Shown here: positions 8,775-18,135 of the stretch, piece after piece
Numbering within the stretch: position 1 is the first letter of the stretch
Layout: the number at the start of each line of letters is the position of its first letter
From: Hufsiella arboris
GTDB taxonomy: Bacteria > Bacteroidota > Bacteroidia > Sphingobacteriales > Sphingobacteriaceae
NCBI RefSeq assembly: GCF_009834875.1
Contig: NZ_WVHT01000002.1
Coordinates: forward strand, 186,001-250,000
Direction of reading: 5' to 3'
Length of the DNA: 64,000 nt
The notes under the pieces: generated by a model
Databases searched by the model: none
Seen by the model: the letters and a program-made list of their open reading frames with translations, nothing else
Told to the model about the DNA's origin: nothing
Translations under genes and position numbers: made by a program

Positions 8775-11726
8775 ATGAAAAAAACTAAGTATGATCTGAA
8801 AATTATACTACTGATCACTTTTAGCCTTATCAATCTCGCTGCTTTCAGCCAGGGTAATAATCTAATCCAAATTTCCGGAACGATCATAGATCAAACAACA
8901 AAAGAGCCACTGGCGGGCTCAACCGTAACTATTAAAGGAACTGTAGCCGGCACTTCAACAAACGATAAAGGCGTTTTTGTTTTAAAGACCAGGGCTCAAT
9001 ACCCATTTACATTGGTTATTTCCAGTATTGGCTACCAGCGCCAGGAATTTGAAGTGAAAAGTCCGGAATCAAAATTGAATTTCGAATTAGTTACACAAAC
9101 GCAGCTCGGGAAAGAAGTGGTTGTAACTGCTTCGCGTGTTGAGGAAAACATCCTTCGATCACCTGTTGCCATTGAAAAACTGGATATCCGCGCCATCCGT
9201 GAGTCCCCGGCGCCAAGTTTCTACGATGCACTTGAAAATGTGAAGGGAGTGCAGATGACCACCTCAAGTCTTACTTTTAAAGTTCCTAATACACGCGGAT
9301 TCAACATTCCGAACAACTTTCGCTTTATGCAATTGGTTGACGGGGTTGATATGCAAGCCGCAACTCTGGGGGTTCCTCTTGGAAACGCGATCGGTCCAAC
9401 GGAACTCGACATAGCTAGTGTTGAAATTACTCCCGGTGCTGCTTCCGCTCTTTACGGAATGAATGCCATCAATGGTATGGCAAACCTGTTAACGAAAAGT
9501 CCTTTTCTTTACCAGGGATTAAGTTTTTACCAAAAGACTGGTGTAAATCACGTTGATGGAAAAGACCATGATCCCGGCGTTTTAACCGAAACCGCTTTTC
9601 GTTATGCTAAAGCTTTCAACAACAAATGGGCGTTTAAAATTAATGGAAGCTATATGCAGGGAATTGATTGGATATCGGACACTCGCCTGGATCAAAATCC
9701 AAATAATCTGAAGTCTGCAAATCCTGCTTATCCTGCATTAGACGGTCCAAATAACATTGTTTTCGATGGCTGGAATAAATATGGCGATGATGCCCTGGCA
9801 GGGAGTAATACAGTTTCACTAACAGGTTTAACAATTGACGGTAAAGCCAACCAGACATTAACAGTTGGACGTACCGGTTACTGGGAACGTGATATTGTAA
9901 ATCCGAAAGTCGACAATCTGAAGTTTGACGCTGCATTGCATTATCGTGTTAGCGACCATGCCGAATTATCTTATTCATACCGGATTGGCAAAATGGATGG
10001 TGTTTTCCAGCGTGGAAACAAGGTCCAGCTCGATAATGTGATCGTACAAAATCATAAACTGGAATTAAAAGGAGATAACTTTCTTGTGCGCACTTACCTG
10101 TCGCTTGAAAATACCGGTGATTCGTTCAACGTAAAGCCAATGGCGGATAACATGGATCTTTACAGCGGAGGAAGTGGCAGCGCATGGTCTACAAAGTACA
10201 AAAACGCCTTGAACGCTTACGCCACAGAAAACGGAGGCGCATTAACATCAGCTAATCTTGCTGCAGCAACCCAGTACGCACGCCAGATTGCTGATGCCAG
10301 TAGAGTTGTTCCGGGAACGCAGGCTTTTAACGATCTTAAAAATACCATCAGAAATATCAATAACTGGGATATCAAATCAAGTACAATTCCCGATGCGCCG
10401 GAGACTGGTGGAGCTGCTTTAATTCAAAAAAGTCGCATGTTCAACGCGGAAGCGCAGTGGGATTTGTCTAAAAAAGTAAAGATTTTTGATTTATTAATCG
10501 GTGGCGATGCGCGGGTTTATGATGTTATTCCCGACGGCAATAATTTCGTTGATTTCTCCCGGCCAATAGATCAGCGTAACAAGCCCCTGGCAGACGGCAG
10601 CTTTGGTGACGATGTAACTTACAAGAAGTTCGGAGCATTCGCGCAGGCCACAAAAACCCTTTTTGACGAAAAATTGAAGCTTTTTGGCTCGCTGCGTTTT
10701 GATTATAATCCTGAATTCGATCCGAAATTTACTCCGCGTTTAGCTGCAGTCTTCTCGCCGGTTGAAAACCATAATTTCCGTGTTACTTTCCAGCAGGGCT
10801 ATCGTTTTCCAGCCTTATTTGAAGCGTTATCTTATGTGAATAACGGTCGGGTAAAACGAGTTGGAAGCTTGCCTTACATTAATGAAGGCCTGGGTTATCT
10901 CGACAATAGTTACACACAATCATCGGTTGTAAATTTTAACGCTGCGGTTAAAGCCGCCGGAAACACAGATGCAGCCGCACTTGCAAACAAAGGCTTACTT
11001 CAGGTTGCTAATTTGCCTGACGCACGTCCTGAAAAAATCAATTCATTCGAGGCTGGTTACAAGGCCATTGTTTTGAACAATAAACTCGTAATTGATTTAG
11101 ACGCATATAGCAATCGTTACAGCGGTTTCCTTGGACAAGTTCAGGTGTTTGTGCCGAAAGGTGAAACGGTAGGATCGGATGCGGCTGTTATTGCGATGGT
11201 TGACCGTAACCGGGATGCTACAGTTGCGAGCGGCGGAAATGCTGCAAGCAATGGACAGGATCGTTATCGTGTTTATACAAATGCTAAAAACGATTATAAC
11301 AACTACGGATCGGCATTAGGAGTTACTTATAATTTCTATAAGAAATTCACTGTCGCCGGTAACGTCAGCTTCAACAAAATGAAGGAAAATGAGAGCAGCG
11401 ATATATTTGTAACAGGATTCAATACGCCGGAATGGTCGACAAATTTATCATTCGGAAATCGCGAAATCGTAAAAAATCTTGGTTTTAGCGTGGTTTATAA
11501 ATGGCAGGAATCCTTTTTATGGGAAAGCCCTTTGGTTACAGGAAGCGTTCCTGCAATCCACACGTTTGATGCGCAGGCAACGTTTCGTTTGCCAAAATAT
11601 AAAGCATTCATAAAGGCTGGCGGAACTAATTTGCTGAACAGACGATATATACAGTATGCCGGAGGCCCGACGTTGGGAGGTTTATATTATGTAGCAATAA
11701 CGTTCGACGGCCTGTTGAACAGATAA
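8775..11726 (+). CDS. TonB-dependent outer-membrane receptor
   Basis: The 983-residue protein has a Sec signal peptide (about residues 1-26, ending AFSQG). A carboxypeptidase-regulatory-like domain follows (about 30-115, QISGTIIDQTTKEPLAGSTV), then the plug (about 120-245, with VVVTASRVEENILRSPVAIE) and a beta-barrel to the C-terminus. It imports a ligand across the outer membrane with TonB-ExbBD energy. No SusD-like lipoprotein follows; instead a terminator lies 20 bases on, so the receptor works alone. A poly-Cys leader ORF upstream hints at regulation by cysteine supply and hence a sulfur-containing or metal ligand, but the substrate cannot be read from the barrel. Confidence 0.92.
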   Translation: MKKTKYDLKIILLITFSLINLAAFSQGNNLIQISGTIIDQTTKEPLAGSTVTIKGTVAGTSTNDKGVFVLKTRAQYPFTLVISSIGYQRQEFEVKSPESKLNFELVTQTQLGKEVVVTASRVEENILRSPVAIEKLDIRAIRESPAPSFYDALENVKGVQMTTSSLTFKVPNTRGFNIPNNFRFMQLVDGVDMQAATLGVPLGNAIGPTELDIASVEITPGAASALYGMNAINGMANLLTKSPFLYQGLSFYQKTGVNHVDGKDHDPGVLTETAFRYAKAFNNKWAFKINGSYMQGIDWISDTRLDQNPNNLKSANPAYPALDGPNNIVFDGWNKYGDDALAGSNTVSLTGLTIDGKANQTLTVGRTGYWERDIVNPKVDNLKFDAALHYRVSDHAELSYSYRIGKMDGVFQRGNKVQLDNVIVQNHKLELKGDNFLVRTYLSLENTGDSFNVKPMADNMDLYSGGSGSAWSTKYKNALNAYATENGGALTSANLAAATQYARQIADASRVVPGTQAFNDLKNTIRNINNWDIKSSTIPDAPETGGAALIQKSRMFNAEAQWDLSKKVKIFDLLIGGDARVYDVIPDGNNFVDFSRPIDQRNKPLADGSFGDDVTYKKFGAFAQATKTLFDEKLKLFGSLRFDYNPEFDPKFTPRLAAVFSPVENHNFRVTFQQGYRFPALFEALSYVNNGRVKRVGSLPYINEGLGYLDNSYTQSSVVNFNAAVKAAGNTDAAALANKGLLQVANLPDARPEKINSFEAGYKAIVLNNKLVIDLDAYSNRYSGFLGQVQVFVPKGETVGSDAAVIAMVDRNRDATVASGGNAASNGQDRYRVYTNAKNDYNNYGSALGVTYNFYKKFTVAGNVSFNKMKENESSDIFVTGFNTPEWSTNLSFGNREIVKNLGFSVVYKWQESFLWESPLVTGSVPAIHTFDAQATFRLPKYKAFIKAGGTNLLNRRYIQYAGGPTLGGLYYVAITFDGLLNR

Positions 11727-11747
11727 TAATTTATTAGGTGGTGAATC

Positions 11748-11770
11748 GGAGGCCTTGTGCCTCCTTTTTT
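11748..11770 (+). terminator. Terminator of the TonB receptor gene
   Basis: GGAGGC and GCCTCC pair around CTTGT and are followed by six T, about 20 bases after the receptor stop. Confidence 0.8.
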
Positions 11771-11804
11771 GTTTTTTATGTCCTGAATTCTTCATATTTG
11801 TTGA

Positions 11805-12389
11805 ATGAATTCAGTTTGTATTTTTTGCGGAGCGAATTTCAATAATGATCCGGCTCTTGCCAATGCCGTTGAAAAACTGGCTGGCTGCCTGGCAGATAAC
11901 CAAATTACCTTAATCTATGGCGGCGGGAACGTGGGAGTGATGGGCTTGCTGGCCGATGCAGTGTTAAAGCGAAACGGAAAAGTTGTTGGTGTAATTCCGC
12001 AGTTTCTGGTAGATAAAGAAGTTGCACACACCGGTTTATCTCAATTGGTCATTACCCAGAACATGCACGAACGCAAAAAAACAATGGCGGACCTTTCAGA
12101 CGGCTTCATAATGCTTCCCGGAGGATTCGGTACGCTTGAAGAGTTTTTTGAAGTGTTAACGTGGCTGCAATTGGGTTTGCATAACAACCCTGTAGGAATA
12201 CTTAATTTGAACGGGTATTATGATTTTTTATTGAAACAGATGGATGTGATGGTTGAAAATCGTTTTCTCAAAAGAAATAACAGGGAACTTGTTATCAATG
12301 AAACTGATCCGGAAACACTGGTCGCTAAAATGTCCGGGTTTGTTGCAACGCCTGACGATGTATGGTTCCGAGACCGGAACCTCACCTAA
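11805..12389 (+). CDS. LOG-family (TIGR00730) nucleotide phosphoribohydrolase-like protein
   Basis: The 194-residue Rossmann-fold protein has the family signature PGGFGTLEE (about residues 105-113) and the N-terminal nucleotide-binding stretch IYGGGNVGVMG. Characterised members split cytokinin riboside 5'-monophosphates or related nucleoside monophosphates into base and ribose 5-phosphate; in non-plant-associated bacteria the true substrate is usually unproven. Its stop overlaps tail-to-tail by 4 bases with the cupin gene on the other strand. No terminator is visible between them. Confidence 0.88.
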   Translation: MNSVCIFCGANFNNDPALANAVEKLAGCLADNQITLIYGGGNVGVMGLLADAVLKRNGKVVGVIPQFLVDKEVAHTGLSQLVITQNMHERKKTMADLSDGFIMLPGGFGTLEEFFEVLTWLQLGLHNNPVGILNLNGYYDFLLKQMDVMVENRFLKRNNRELVINETDPETLVAKMSGFVATPDDVWFRDRNLT

Positions 12390-12709
12390 ACTTGTTCGCC
12401 ATCAATTGGCCCGTAAAATATCACCCAGGTGGCAAAATCCGAACTGAAATCCACAAAGCGGTGATCAATGCCAGCAGGAACAAATAACACATCACCGGGC
12501 AGAAAACTAGTTAGTTTGCCATCATTTATAAAATTACCGCTTCCGCTGATAACGATATAAATTTCATCCTGCCTGTGGGCGGTTTGCAAATCCTTTTCAT
12601 TGGGCTTGTAAATTTCAACGGACATAGTTCCATGTCTCATAACACGATGAAACAAGCGATCCGGAAGCTTATCAAGCAGTTCCAGCGAGTCTTTAAGGCT
12701 GGCTTTCAT
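12386..12709 (-). CDS. Cupin-domain protein
   Basis: A small 107-residue single-cupin protein. Cupin motif 1 is the HRQDEIYIVISGSGNF region and motif 2 is PGDVLFVPAGIDHRF. The His/Glu set could bind one metal ion, but no specific activity can be assigned. I chose the ATG at 12709. The longer frame to 12835 adds 42 residues that are not cupin-like and lie inside the VOC gene in another frame, whereas 12709 gives an ATGA overlap with the VOC stop. The two probably form an operon. Confidence 0.8.
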   Translation of the reverse strand: MKASLKDSLELLDKLPDRLFHRVMRHGTMSVEIYKPNEKDLQTAHRQDEIYIVISGSGNFINDGKLTSFLPGDVLFVPAGIDHRFVDFSSDFATWVIFYGPIDGEQV

Positions 12710-13089
12710 GCTTGTGATTCTTTTTCTTCCATTAACGCTAAATAGGCACCACCCGGATCCTGAATTACAGAAAAAGCCATTCCGGGTCCACAGCCTTTTA
12801 TTTCTGTTAATTGCTTTTCGCCAAGATCCGTGCACTTTTTTAATGCGGTTTGCAGGTCTTCAACCGTTACATAATTTAACCATTGAGACGGCAGTTTTTC
12901 ATTTGTGCCTTTTTTATGGCAGATTCCAGTTACCGGTTCTGCTGATCTCTCATTAGAAATCAGATAATCGGCATAGCCGCCCATGTCCATCTCGTTTGAT
13001 TTCCAGCCTATAACCTGGCAGTAAAATTCTTTGACTTCTTCAGCGTTTTCAACTGTCAGATCAACCCACTTAAATTTTCCGAATTTCAT
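12706..13089 (-). CDS. VOC (glyoxalase/bleomycin-resistance) superfamily protein
   Basis: The 127-residue protein carries the paired beta-alpha-beta-beta-beta modules of the vicinal oxygen chelate fold (FKWVDLTVENAEEVKEFYC, then PSQWLNYVTVEDLQTALKKC). VOC proteins bind a metal or small hydrophobic ligand and include lyases, dioxygenases and resistance proteins; the residues here do not identify a reaction. It is the first gene of a short operon with the cupin gene. It is divergent from the M19 dipeptidase with a 36-base gap. Confidence 0.8.
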   Translation of the reverse strand: MKFGKFKWVDLTVENAEEVKEFYCQVIGWKSNEMDMGGYADYLISNERSAEPVTGICHKKGTNEKLPSQWLNYVTVEDLQTALKKCTDLGEKQLTEIKGCGPGMAFSVIQDPGGAYLALMEEKESQA

Positions 13090-13125
13090 TTTTAGTTTGG
13101 CTTATTATTTTACAATTTACCCGTT

Positions 13126-14274
13126 ATGAAAATCAAAATCAAGTTAATAGCAGCATTGCTTTTCCTATTTTCTATCTCAGCACAAGCGCAAAAAAACAAA
13201 TTGAAAGTTATTGACACCCATAATGATGTTATATCCAATCAGCTAACATCTGGTAAAGATCTCGCTAAAAATGAAGGTGAGCAATTCGATCTCGTGAAGG
13301 CAGGAAAAGGCAAATTAACTGGCCAGGTATTTTCTATCTGGAGTGACGAAACAGGTAATTTTAAATATGCCAACCGGGAAATCGATTCCCTGTACGCACT
13401 TATTAACCGGAATCCTTCTAAAATTAAGCTTGCAAGAAATTCTTCAGAAGTAGAATCCATTATATCTGATAAAAAGATGGCTGCGTTGATCGGGGTGGAA
13501 GGCGGCCACATGATAGACGACAATCTGGATTTTATAGACAGTCTGCAAAAACGCGGAATGTGTTACCTTACCTTAACCTGGAACAACAGCACTTCATGGG
13601 CGACATCCGCGGCTGACGAAGTGAATAAAAAAGATCTGCCGCATAAAGGTCTATCCGACTTCGGTAAGCAAGTCATAACCCGTTTAAATATATTGGGAGT
13701 GATGGTTGATATTTCTCACGTAGGCGAACAAACTTTTTATGACGCGATCAGCGCTTCAACCAAGCCTGTAATTGCTTCGCACAGCAGTGTTTTTAAGCTT
13801 TGTCCGCACCAGCGAAATTTGAAAGATGATCAGCTCAAAGCCATAGCCGCTAAAGGCGGCGTCGTCTTCGTTAATTTTTATAGCGGCTTTATCGACAGTA
13901 CGTACAACAGGAAACTGCAGGCATTTTTTAAGGAACACCAGGCGGAAAGAGATTCATTATCGAAGCTATATCCGCAATCCCAGGCTGAAGGCGTATTGCT
14001 TAAAAAGCATCCGGCCGAATATGAAAACATGCGTCCGCCGTTATCGCTGTTGGTTGATCATATTGATTATATCGCGAAACTGATCGGCGTGGATCATGTT
14101 GGAATAGGAGCCGATTTTGAGGGGGCTGAGTCGTATCCTAAAGAGCTTGACGACGTATCGGATTACCCTAAAATCTTCAAAGAGCTGAGAAAAAGAGGCT
14201 ACTCAAAATCTGACATAAAAAAAATAGCTAACCAAAATTTCCTCAGGGTTCTGAAAGCAAATACCGGCAGCTGA
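13126..14274 (+). CDS. Membrane dipeptidase (peptidase family M19), secreted
   Basis: The 382-residue renal-dipeptidase homologue has a Sec signal peptide (about residues 1-21, SAQAQ). Zinc-site motifs appear in order: DTHNDV (about 30-35), the bridging Glu in GVEGGHM, the histidines in DISHVG and ASHSS, and GIGADFEG (Asp) near residue 325. It hydrolyses dipeptides, including D-residue dipeptides in this family, probably in the periplasm. It is a single gene followed by a strong terminator. Confidence 0.92.
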   Translation: MKIKIKLIAALLFLFSISAQAQKNKLKVIDTHNDVISNQLTSGKDLAKNEGEQFDLVKAGKGKLTGQVFSIWSDETGNFKYANREIDSLYALINRNPSKIKLARNSSEVESIISDKKMAALIGVEGGHMIDDNLDFIDSLQKRGMCYLTLTWNNSTSWATSAADEVNKKDLPHKGLSDFGKQVITRLNILGVMVDISHVGEQTFYDAISASTKPVIASHSSVFKLCPHQRNLKDDQLKAIAAKGGVVFVNFYSGFIDSTYNRKLQAFFKEHQAERDSLSKLYPQSQAEGVLLKKHPAEYENMRPPLSLLVDHIDYIAKLIGVDHVGIGADFEGAESYPKELDDVSDYPKIFKELRKRGYSKSDIKKIANQNFLRVLKANTGS

Positions 14275-14366
14275 CAGACCGAAAGTGTGAAATATAATGT
14301 GATAGAAACTTTGGAACAGGTCTTTTATTTTTACCGGACACATTCAGAATGTGATAAGGTTTAGGT

Positions 14367-14397
14367 AAAAGGGGCGCGCGAGGCGCCCCTTTTTTTG
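14367..14397 (+). terminator. Strong GC-rich terminator after the dipeptidase gene
   Basis: GGGGCGC and GCGCCCC pair around a short loop, are flanked by AAAA and TTTTTTT, and lie about 95 bases after the dipeptidase stop. Confidence 0.85.
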
Positions 14398-14422
14398 TTA
14401 CATTGTATTTTTACGATCACAA

Positions 14423-15604
14423 ATGGAACCTATAACCAAACGAATAAATTCTGTCGACATCTTACGTGGAGCGGTAATGATCATCATGGCGCTTGATCAT
14501 GTCCGTGAGTTCTTTCACGTAACCGCTATGACACAGGATCCGCTGAACTTACAAACGTCTACACCGCTGTTGTTTTTTACCCGCTGGATAACTCATTTTT
14601 GTGCGCCAATCTTTGTATTTCTTTCCGGCTTGTCGGCTGGTTTGGTTTCAAAAAAGAAAACACGGCAGGACACTGCGCGATTTTTAGTGAAAAGAGGCTT
14701 ATGGTTAATTGCTGTTGAATTGGTTGTGATTACTTTTGGTCTTACCTTCAATCCCTTATATAATATCCTCATCTTCCAGGTAATCTGGGCAATCGGATTA
14801 AGCATGATCATATTGAGCTTGCTGCTGCGAATTTCCACGAAGTTGATTCTGCCGTTTGGACTGCTGCTGATTTTTGGGCATGACCTGTTAAATTTTTTGA
14901 CGACGCCATCGGAAGGTATTGGCGACGCATTGCTAAAGATATTTTTTACTGCGAAGGGATATTTTGTTCCACTTACAGCCACAAGAGGATTGTTGTTCCT
15001 TTACGCAGTGCTGCCATGGACAGGAATTATGCTGGTCGGTTTTTCTTTGTCAGACTGGTATTCAACGCTTGATTTCGAAAAACGAAGACGTTATCTTTTA
15101 TACACCGGGTCTGCGGTATTGCTTTTGTTTATAATTATTCGCGGAATTAACCAATACGGCGATCCTTCTCCATGGAGCATTCAAAAAGATTCATTGCGAA
15201 CAGTCTTGTCATTTGTAAACGTTAGCAAATACCCGCCTTCTTTGGATTATACGACCCTAACGATCGGTACGGCACTCATTATTCTTTCATTGACAGAAGG
15301 AGTAAAGAGCCGGTTTGGCAATTTTTTATCAGTGTATGGCAAGGTGCCTTTCTTTTATTACGTGCCGCATTTTTTCATTATACACGGTTTGGTGGTAATA
15401 TTTTTCTTTTTAAACGGCTATGCGGCAAAGGACATCGTCCCTAAGAATAATCCATTTTTGTTTCGCCCGGACGAATTTGGTTTTAATATCTGGATAGTTT
15501 ACCTGATATGGATGGGTGTGGTTTTAATTCTTTATAAACCATGTGTTTGGTTCGCTGGTTATAAGCAAAAGAACAGTGAAAAATGGTGGATCAGATATCT
15601 TTGA
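14423..15604 (+). CDS. DUF1624/HGSNAT-like polytopic membrane protein
   Basis: The 393-residue integral membrane protein has about ten hydrophobic helices. The N-terminal signature RINSVDILRGAVMIIMALDH is typical of the heparan-alpha-glucosaminide N-acetyltransferase-like (DUF1624) family; the conserved His and Asp of the first helix (ALDHVREFFH) are present. Relatives move acetyl groups across a membrane onto sugars, but bacterial members are largely uncharacterised. It is a single gene between a terminator and the tyrosine-catabolism cluster. Confidence 0.8.
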   Translation: MEPITKRINSVDILRGAVMIIMALDHVREFFHVTAMTQDPLNLQTSTPLLFFTRWITHFCAPIFVFLSGLSAGLVSKKKTRQDTARFLVKRGLWLIAVELVVITFGLTFNPLYNILIFQVIWAIGLSMIILSLLLRISTKLILPFGLLLIFGHDLLNFLTTPSEGIGDALLKIFFTAKGYFVPLTATRGLLFLYAVLPWTGIMLVGFSLSDWYSTLDFEKRRRYLLYTGSAVLLLFIIIRGINQYGDPSPWSIQKDSLRTVLSFVNVSKYPPSLDYTTLTIGTALIILSLTEGVKSRFGNFLSVYGKVPFFYYVPHFFIIHGLVVIFFFLNGYAAKDIVPKNNPFLFRPDEFGFNIWIVYLIWMGVVLILYKPCVWFAGYKQKNSEKWWIRYL

Positions 15605-15710
15605 TCGCTATTTGTATTCACTGAAATATCTGATAGATTTGAGCTCTGTTTTTCGAAAGCCGGATTTCAGAAACCAATTATAGTCGTTGCCTTAACGCAA
15701 ATTTTTAAGA

Positions 15711-16418
15711 ATGAGCAAAGTTTTTCAAAACTCCGACCTCGCCATTGCGGATGTTTTTGAGTCGGCAAGTATTATGCTTGGCGGCTTTGGTTTATGCGGC
15801 ATACCAGAAAGTTGTATAGCTGCCTTAGCACGTCACGGTGTCTCGCAGCTGACATGTATTTCAAACAATGCTGGTATCGATGATTTCGGTATCGGCATAT
15901 TATTAAAAGCCAGGCAGGTTAAGAAAATGATCTCCTCTTATGTTGGCGAAAATGCCGAGTTCGAGCGCCAGCTTCTTTCCGGCGAACTGGAAGTCGATTT
16001 GATACCACAGGGAACATTGGCGGAGAGGATACGGGCTGGGGGAGCCGGAATTCCGGCTTTTTATACCCCGGCAGGCGTGGGAACAGAGGTTGCCAAAGGA
16101 AAAGAAATCCGTGAGTTTAACGGGAAATTGTACCTTTTAGAATATGGCCTGACGGCCGATTTTGCATTTGTCAAAGCCTGGAAGGGTGATACTATGGGCA
16201 ACCTGATCTATAAGGGCACGGCCCGTAATTTTAACCCGATGATGGCCACTGCCGGGAAAATTACCATTGCCGAAGTAGAAGAACTGGTTCCCGCCGGAAC
16301 ACTAGATCCAAATGAAATACATACTCCTGGTGTTTTTGTACAACGAATTTTTATCGCCGATAAGAACGAAAAACGAATAGAGCACCGAACCATTCAAACC
16401 GAATCACATGCTGGATAA
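15711..16418 (+). CDS. scoA: 3-oxoacid CoA-transferase subunit A
   Basis: Alpha subunit of succinyl-CoA:3-oxoacid CoA-transferase, 235 residues. It carries the CoA-binding signature GGFGLCGIPE (about residues 23-32) and SNNAGIDDFGIG. Together with ScoB it would transfer CoA from succinyl-CoA to acetoacetate. This gene and scoB overlap by 11 bases. Placement at the head of the Phe/Tyr cluster fits, because fumarylacetoacetate cleavage releases acetoacetate that must be activated before thiolysis. Confidence 0.92.
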   Translation: MSKVFQNSDLAIADVFESASIMLGGFGLCGIPESCIAALARHGVSQLTCISNNAGIDDFGIGILLKARQVKKMISSYVGENAEFERQLLSGELEVDLIPQGTLAERIRAGGAGIPAFYTPAGVGTEVAKGKEIREFNGKLYLLEYGLTADFAFVKAWKGDTMGNLIYKGTARNFNPMMATAGKITIAEVEELVPAGTLDPNEIHTPGVFVQRIFIADKNEKRIEHRTIQTESHAG

Positions 16419-17067
16419 ATATCAGATCGCTCAGCGCATTGCCAAAGAAATTAAACCCGGTTCATATGTAAACCTGGGAATCGGCATTCCGACATTAGTA
16501 GCGAATTATATACCTCAGAGCTGGAACGTAACGTTGCAATCCGAAAATGGCTTGTTGGGAATGGGGCCGTTTCCCACAGAAAATGAAGTAGATCCCGACC
16601 TGATCAACGCAGGCAAGCAAACCATCACAATGTCGGTCGGAGCCTCTTTGTTCAGTTCGGCGGATAGCTTTGCCATGATCCGCGGAGGCCATATTGATCT
16701 GACAATTTTAGGTGCTATGGAAGTTTCCGAGAACGGCGATATCGCCAACTGGAAAATTCCCGGTAAGAAAGTGAAGGGGATGGGTGGGGCGATGGACTTG
16801 GTTGCCTCGGCAAAACATATTATTGTGGCCATGCAGCACGTTAGCAAAGATGGCAAGTCTAAATTATTGGAAGAGTGCACACTTCCCTTAACGGGAATTA
16901 AATGCATTCAAAGAATTGTTACCGAGTTAGCCGTCCTGGACGTTTTGCCGGAAGGCGGTTTTAAGTTGCTGGAAATAGCGCCAGGTCATACCGTTGAGGA
17001 TGTTAAAAATGCAACGGAAGGAAAATTAATTATTCCGGATAACGTTTTAGAAATTGAGCTGGATTAA
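16408..17067 (+). CDS. scoB: 3-oxoacid CoA-transferase subunit B
   Basis: Beta subunit, 219 residues. The catalytic glutamate that forms the glutamyl-CoA thioester is in SENGLLGMGP (Glu about residue 48). GIGIPTLV near residue 24 and GGHIDLTILGAMEVS match the family. It starts inside the end of scoA (11-base overlap), so the subunits are translationally coupled. The fumarylacetoacetase-like gene follows after 57 bases. Confidence 0.93.
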   Translation: MLDKYQIAQRIAKEIKPGSYVNLGIGIPTLVANYIPQSWNVTLQSENGLLGMGPFPTENEVDPDLINAGKQTITMSVGASLFSSADSFAMIRGGHIDLTILGAMEVSENGDIANWKIPGKKVKGMGGAMDLVASAKHIIVAMQHVSKDGKSKLLEECTLPLTGIKCIQRIVTELAVLDVLPEGGFKLLEIAPGHTVEDVKNATEGKLIIPDNVLEIELD

Positions 17068-17124
17068 ATTAGGTATTTTCGGCGTTGCTAAATAAAGAAC
17101 GATTCACTTTATAAGATAATTGAA

Positions 17125-18135
17125 ATGAAATTAGTTTCCTATAAAACCGACAATCAGGAACATTTGGGCTTTTGGTATAACGGGCACATCTACAACCTGA
17201 ATTCCTGCAATCATGCAATTCCCGACTCAATGAAAAAATTTTTGGAGGGTGGGGAAGACCTTATGGATCGCGCGAGACAGGTTTTATTAGAAGTTGAATC
17301 GGGGCAGTTGACCCCTCGCGAAGAGGTTTTTTATGAGTTGCAGGCGCCGGTTCCTCAGCCATCATCTTGCCGTGATGCCTATGCATTCCGCCAGCATGTT
17401 GAGGCAGCCAGGCGTAACCGCAAAATTCCGATGATTCCTGAATTTGATCAGTATCCCGTTTTTTACTTCACTAATCATAACGCGATACAGGGTCCGGGAG
17501 AAATAGAGTGTATGCCCGATCATTTTGAAAAGCTGGATTTTGAACTGGAAGTTGCCGTTGTTCTAAACAGGAAAGGGCGAAACATCCGGGCAGAAGAGGC
17601 GGATAATTACATTGCAGGTTTTATGATCATGAACGACATTAGCGCACGTACCTTGCAGATGGAAGAAATGTTATTAAATCTCGGCCCTGCTAAGGGCAAA
17701 GATTTTTCTACAGTAATTGGCCCCTGGCTGGTTACGGTTGATGAACTTGAGAAATATAAGGTACCAGCTAAAGAGGGGCATGTAGGTAACGCTTATAATC
17801 TTGCTATGAAATGTCGTGTAAACGGCAAACAGGTTTCTCAGGGCAATATGGCCGATATGGACTGGACTTTCGCTGAAATTATTGAGCGTTGTTCTTATGG
17901 TTGCGATGTTTTACCCGGAGATGTAATTGGCTCAGGAACTGTTGGAACGGGATGTTTTCTTGAACTGAATGGCACAGGTTTAGCAAACGATCCGAACTAT
18001 CAAACGCAATGGCTGCAGTCCGGTGATGTGGTTGAAATGGAAGTTACAGGTTTAGGGCGGCTAAGCAACGTTATTACCAGCGCTGATACCGACTGGTCAA
18101 TTTTAAACTTAAAAAAGGAAGCAGAAACAGTTTAA
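17125..18135 (+). CDS. Fumarylacetoacetate hydrolase family protein
   Basis: The 336-residue FAH-superfamily protein has metal-binding acidic residues in KLDFELEVAVVLN (E-x-E, about residues 143-150) and FIMNDISARTLQ-like sequence (MIMNDISARTLQMEE) after it; GSGTVGTGC near the C-terminus is typical. In this context it should hydrolyse fumarylacetoacetate to fumarate and acetoacetate, the last ring-fission step of tyrosine breakdown. The family is broad, so the reaction is inferred from its neighbours. Its TAA shares a base with the next ATG. Confidence 0.87.
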   Translation: MKLVSYKTDNQEHLGFWYNGHIYNLNSCNHAIPDSMKKFLEGGEDLMDRARQVLLEVESGQLTPREEVFYELQAPVPQPSSCRDAYAFRQHVEAARRNRKIPMIPEFDQYPVFYFTNHNAIQGPGEIECMPDHFEKLDFELEVAVVLNRKGRNIRAEEADNYIAGFMIMNDISARTLQMEEMLLNLGPAKGKDFSTVIGPWLVTVDELEKYKVPAKEGHVGNAYNLAMKCRVNGKQVSQGNMADMDWTFAEIIERCSYGCDVLPGDVIGSGTVGTGCFLELNGTGLANDPNYQTQWLQSGDVVEMEVTGLGRLSNVITSADTDWSILNLKKEAETV